Assembly (NCBI GenBank): GCA_030618675.1
Contig: JAUXCV010000056.1
Location: forward strand, 1 to 8,659
DNA: 8,659 nt
Direction: 5' to 3'
Origin: Acidimicrobiia bacterium
Lineage (GTDB): Bacteria > Actinomycetota > Acidimicrobiia > Spongiisociales > UBA5794
Positions within the stretch are counted from its first letter, which is position 1, and each line of letters opens with the position of its first letter. This document shows positions 5,928 to 8,659 of the stretch, in pieces. Made by a program: the position numbers and the translations under genes. The notes under the pieces are model-generated. The model was not told the origin of the DNA. It made no database searches and worked only from the letters and a program-made list of their open reading frames with translations.

Positions 5928-7208
5928 ATGCCGGCCACGGTGATCCTTGGTGCCCAGTGGGGCGATGAAGGTAAGGGGAAGATCACTGATCGGTATTCCC
6001 GTGATGCCGACGTCGTCGTTCGCTATCAAGGCGGCAACAACGCCGGCCATACGATCGTCGTCGACGGCGAGCGGTTCGCCCTGAGCCTCATTCCGTCCGG
6101 GGTGCTCTACCCCCAGGTCACACCGGTGATCGGCAACGGAACCGTGGTCGACCCTGCCGTGATGATCCGGGAGATGGAAGAACTCACCGCTCGGGGTATC
6201 GACCCTTCCCGGCTGCGAGTCTCAGGAAACGCCCACGTCATCATGCCGTATCACCGCAAACTCGATGCCGTGCTCGAGCGCTACCTCGGCGAAGAGCAGA
6301 TCGGAACAACGAAGCGGGGCATCGGCCCGGCCTACATGGACAAATACTCGCGGTTCGGAATCCGAATGCAGGATCTCTTCGATCCGAAGATCTTCCGGAA
6401 GAAACTCGACGTGGTCGGCAGGGATAAGAACCGGCAACTCCAGAAGGTCTACAACCAGTTGCCCCTCGACATCGACGAGATCTACGAGGAATACCTGGGC
6501 TACGCCGATGTGATCCGCGACTACATCACGGACACGTCATTGCTCGTGTGGGAAGCGATCCACGCCGGCAAGAACGTCCTCTTCGAGGGGGCTCAGGGAA
6601 CGCTGCTCGACATCGACCACGGCACGTACCCGTTCGTGACGTCATCGAACCCAACCGCAGGCGGCGCCGCGACGGGTTCGGGGATCGGCCCACGCGACAT
6701 CGACAACGTCATCGGTGTAGCCAAGGCCTACATCACACGGGTCGGCACAGGACCGTTCCCGACCGAACTTCTCGACGAGACCGGCGAACGGATGATCGAC
6801 ATCGGCGGCGAGTACGGTGTCGTGACCGGCCGCCGTCGCCGCACCGGATGGCTCGATGCGGTGGCCCTGCGCTACTCCGCTCGTGTCAACGGTCTCACTG
6901 AGATCGCACTCACGAAACTCGACATCCTCTCCCACTTCGGCCCGCTGAAGATCGCGGTCGCCTACGACTCGCTGGGCGAGCGATACGACGAGTTCCCGCG
7001 TCAGCAGCGCGTGCTGTACAACTGCCACCCCGTGTACGAAGAACTCGAGGGGTGGGGAGTGGACATCACCGGCGTCGAATCGTACGACGATCTCCCCGCC
7101 GCGGCGAAGAGATACGTCGAACGGGTCGAAGAGCTGAGCGGAGTCAGAGTGTCGTCAGTAGGTGTCGGCCCAGGCCGCGAGGCAACGCTCATGCGACCGG
7201 CGTCATGA
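5928..7208 (+). CDS. purA: Adenylosuccinate synthetase
   Basis: Cytoplasmic enzyme that joins aspartate to IMP using GTP, giving adenylosuccinate, the first committed step to AMP. The 426 residues are the normal bacterial length. Signature regions are all present: QWGDEGKGK (10-18) with catalytic Asp13, GNNAGHT (36-42) with catalytic His41, TTKRGIGPAY (127-136) with the GIGP signature and following Lys139, FEGAQGTLLDIDHGTYPFV (219-237), RVGTGPFPTE (271-280), GRRRRTGWLD (301-310) and the guanine-recognition TKLD (329-332). It ends GVGPGREATL plus MRPAS. The ATG at 5928 has GAGGAG 5 nt upstream and the conserved N-terminus starts at once, so the start is secure. purB follows 94 bp downstream on the same strand and acts on the product, so co-transcription is likely. 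Nothing looks damaged or foreign. Confidence 0.98.
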   Translation: MPATVILGAQWGDEGKGKITDRYSRDADVVVRYQGGNNAGHTIVVDGERFALSLIPSGVLYPQVTPVIGNGTVVDPAVMIREMEELTARGIDPSRLRVSGNAHVIMPYHRKLDAVLERYLGEEQIGTTKRGIGPAYMDKYSRFGIRMQDLFDPKIFRKKLDVVGRDKNRQLQKVYNQLPLDIDEIYEEYLGYADVIRDYITDTSLLVWEAIHAGKNVLFEGAQGTLLDIDHGTYPFVTSSNPTAGGAATGSGIGPRDIDNVIGVAKAYITRVGTGPFPTELLDETGERMIDIGGEYGVVTGRRRRTGWLDAVALRYSARVNGLTEIALTKLDILSHFGPLKIAVAYDSLGERYDEFPRQQRVLYNCHPVYEELEGWGVDITGVESYDDLPAAAKRYVERVEELSGVRVSSVGVGPGREATLMRPAS

Positions 7209-7265
7209 CAGACATCTGTTCCGTCGACAGTGTCCGAGATCGCGCTACCGATAGCGAACCACGAC

Positions 7266-7300
7266 GTACGGGCTACGGACTACGGACTACGGACTACGCA
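7266..7300 (+). repeat. Tandem heptamer array C, unit TACGGAC on the plus strand
   Basis: Five 7-bp units in the purA-purB gap: GTACGGG (7266-7272), CTACGGA three times (7273-7293) and CTACGCA (7294-7300). Rotated, the unit is TACGGAC, matching arrays A and B except at the fourth and last positions. The array stops 2 bp before the purB GTG and therefore takes up the position where a ribosome-binding site should be. The rest of the gap (7209-7265) shows only a weak 5-bp hairpin (7243-7247 with 7252-7256). Confidence 0.95.
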
Positions 7301-7302
7301 CA

Positions 7303-8598
7303 GTGATCGACCGGTACTCGCTTCCCGAGATGGCTGCCGTCTGGAGTGAAGAGCGCAAACTCGCCGTGTGGAAAGAAGTCGAGACCCTCGTCGTTGAGGC
7401 GTGGGCCGAACTCGGCGTCGCTCCATCCGGGATCGCCCAAACGCTCCGATCCGCTCCAGAGGTCGACCCTGTTGCCTGGAAGGCGCGAGAGCAGGTCACG
7501 AATCACGACGTTGCGGCGTTCGTCGATCTCCTCGCCGACTCGATCGACAGCGGAGGCGAGTGGGTCCACTTCGGTCTCACGTCATCCGACGTCCTCGACA
7601 CAGCGAACGGTGTCCTCCTTCGAGATGCTGCCGACCTGCTACTCGACCGAATCACAGCCCTCTTCGACGTCGTTCGGAACAAGGCCATGGAGCACCGTGA
7701 TACGCCGATGATCGGCCGCACGCACGGCATCTGGGCCGAGCCAACTTCGTTCGGGCTCAAGCTGGCGAACTGGGCATTTGAGATCGCCCGGGATCATCGT
7801 CGGATGCTGAGCGCCAGAGATGCCGTCGCTGTTGGGAAGATCTCGGGCGCCGTGGGCACCTATGCCCACACGCCTCCCGCGGTCGAGGCGTTCGTCTGCG
7901 AGCGCCTCGGGATCGGGATCGAGCCGGCCTCGTCGCAGATCACACACAGGGACCGCCAGGCCGAGTTCCTCAACGCCATCGCCCTCACGGGTTCCTCCCT
8001 CGAACGATTCGCTACCGAGATACGCCATCTCCAGCGAAGCGAGGTCGGAGAAGCGAGGGAGTCGTTCGGATCGGGCCAGAAGGGTTCGTCTGCGATGCCG
8101 CACAAGCGCAACCCCATCGCCTCGGAGAACATCACAGGGATCTCCCGCCTCCTCCGCGGCTACGCGTCGGTCGGGATGGAGAACGTGGCGCTGTGGCACG
8201 AGCGCGACATCAGCCACTCCGCCGCCGAACGGGTGGCCCTTCCCGATGCGACCGGTTTGCTCGATTTCGCGCTTGCACGGATGGCCAAACTCGTCGACGG
8301 TCTCGTCATCGACACCGATCGCATGACCGAGAATCTCGAGTCGACGCGCGGCCTCGTGTGTTCGCAGGCGGTCTTGCTCGCCCTCGCCGAACGAGGCCAC
8401 AGCCGTGACGGCGCCTATCGGATCGTTCAGAACAGTGCGATGGCCACGTGGGACGAGGGAAGCACCCTCCGGGACCGCCTGTCATCCGACCCGGAGTGCG
8501 ACCTGACAACCGAAGAACTAGACGCCTGTTTCTCAACAAGCCGTTTCCTGAGAAACACGGGCATCGTGTTCGACCGCCTGGGAGCGTTGGAACTCTGA
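7303..8598 (+). CDS. purB: Adenylosuccinate lyase
   Basis: Cytoplasmic homotetrameric lyase of the fumarase/aspartase superfamily. It removes fumarate from adenylosuccinate (giving AMP) and from SAICAR (giving AICAR) in purine synthesis. At 431 residues it has typical short-form PurB length. Seen are NHD (67-69, His68), FGLTSSDVLDTA (90-101), GRTHGIWAEPTSFG (138-151) with catalytic His141, TGSSLERFATEIR (229-241), and the superfamily signature GSSAMPHKRNP (261-271) whose serines lie on the mobile catalytic loop. The start is GTG at 7303, chosen because MIDRYSLPEMAAVWSEE is the conserved PurB N-terminus; the next ATG (7330) would remove nine conserved residues. There is no proper Shine-Dalgarno site: the heptamer array runs to 2 bp before the start, and the nearest GGA (7291-7293) is part of a repeat unit, 9 nt upstream. 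Translational coupling to purA or weak initiation is possible. Confidence 0.98.
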   Translation: MIDRYSLPEMAAVWSEERKLAVWKEVETLVVEAWAELGVAPSGIAQTLRSAPEVDPVAWKAREQVTNHDVAAFVDLLADSIDSGGEWVHFGLTSSDVLDTANGVLLRDAADLLLDRITALFDVVRNKAMEHRDTPMIGRTHGIWAEPTSFGLKLANWAFEIARDHRRMLSARDAVAVGKISGAVGTYAHTPPAVEAFVCERLGIGIEPASSQITHRDRQAEFLNAIALTGSSLERFATEIRHLQRSEVGEARESFGSGQKGSSAMPHKRNPIASENITGISRLLRGYASVGMENVALWHERDISHSAAERVALPDATGLLDFALARMAKLVDGLVIDTDRMTENLESTRGLVCSQAVLLALAERGHSRDGAYRIVQNSAMATWDEGSTLRDRLSSDPECDLTTEELDACFSTSRFLRNTGIVFDRLGALEL

Positions 8599-8624
8599 CC
8601 CAACCGGCAAACGGTGGATCCAGG

Positions 8625-8645
8625 GTCAGTAGTCAGTAGTCAGTG
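8625..8645 (-). repeat. Tandem heptamer array D, unit TACTGAC on the minus strand
   Basis: Three 7-bp units on the plus strand: GTCAGTA (8625-8631), GTCAGTA (8632-8638) and GTCAGTG (8639-8645). The reverse complement of GTCAGTA is TACTGAC, which fits the same unit family as arrays A-C. The array begins 26 bp after the purB stop. The remaining bases of the purB downstream region (8599-8624 and 8646-8659) show no hairpin plus T-run, so no terminator can be called before the window ends. Confidence 0.9.
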
Positions 8646-8659
8646 AAGACTCTGCCTGA

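Noticed and set aside
7639..8400. 253-codon minus-strand frame opposite purB
   Set aside because: It is antisense to conserved PurB motifs; the translation shows no family features.

Overview
The window is GC-rich and densely coding. It looks like a chromosomal stretch from a high-GC actinobacterium. The best guess is the Acidimicrobiia, because the amino-acid-binding lipoprotein has a lipobox followed by a Thr/Glu/Ala-rich linker of a kind common there. This assignment is inferred from protein style, not from a marker gene.

Layout. Bases 1-5210 (minus strand) hold an amino-acid ABC transporter operon of the Aap/Bzt type, in transcription order aapJ (binding lipoprotein), aapQ and aapM (two permeases), and aapP (ATPase, cut by the window edge at base 1). 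aapQ, aapM and aapP are packed with 1 and 17 bp gaps. aapJ is separated from aapQ by 113 bp containing a 12-bp perfect stem-loop, a usual arrangement for making more binding protein than membrane components. Both permeases carry large extra hydrophobic segments compared with the classical rhizobial proteins.

Bases 5211-5927 form an accessory-looking patch between the operon and the purine genes. It holds a small minus-strand gene for a four-helix-bundle protein (23S rRNA intervening-sequence protein / Avd-like family). The gene is bracketed by two tandem heptanucleotide arrays in inverted orientation. On its 3' side the array directly abuts a perfect 21-bp inverted repeat with a 4-nt loop.

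Bases 5928-8598 (plus strand) hold purA (adenylosuccinate synthetase) and purB (adenylosuccinate lyase). These catalyse the two consecutive steps from IMP to AMP, and PurB also acts earlier in IMP synthesis. The genes are 94 bp apart. Two more heptamer arrays flank purB: one ends 2 bp before its GTG start, the other lies 26 bp after its stop.

The main unexplained signal is the set of four intergenic heptamer arrays. Written on the appropriate strand, all fit one unit, TAC[T/G]GA[G/C]. Their orientations alternate +, -, +, -, so they form two convergent pairs, one around the four-helix-bundle gene and one around purB. No rRNA, tRNA, CRISPR array, transposase or reverse transcriptase is visible, and no stretch over 300 bp lacks a gene.
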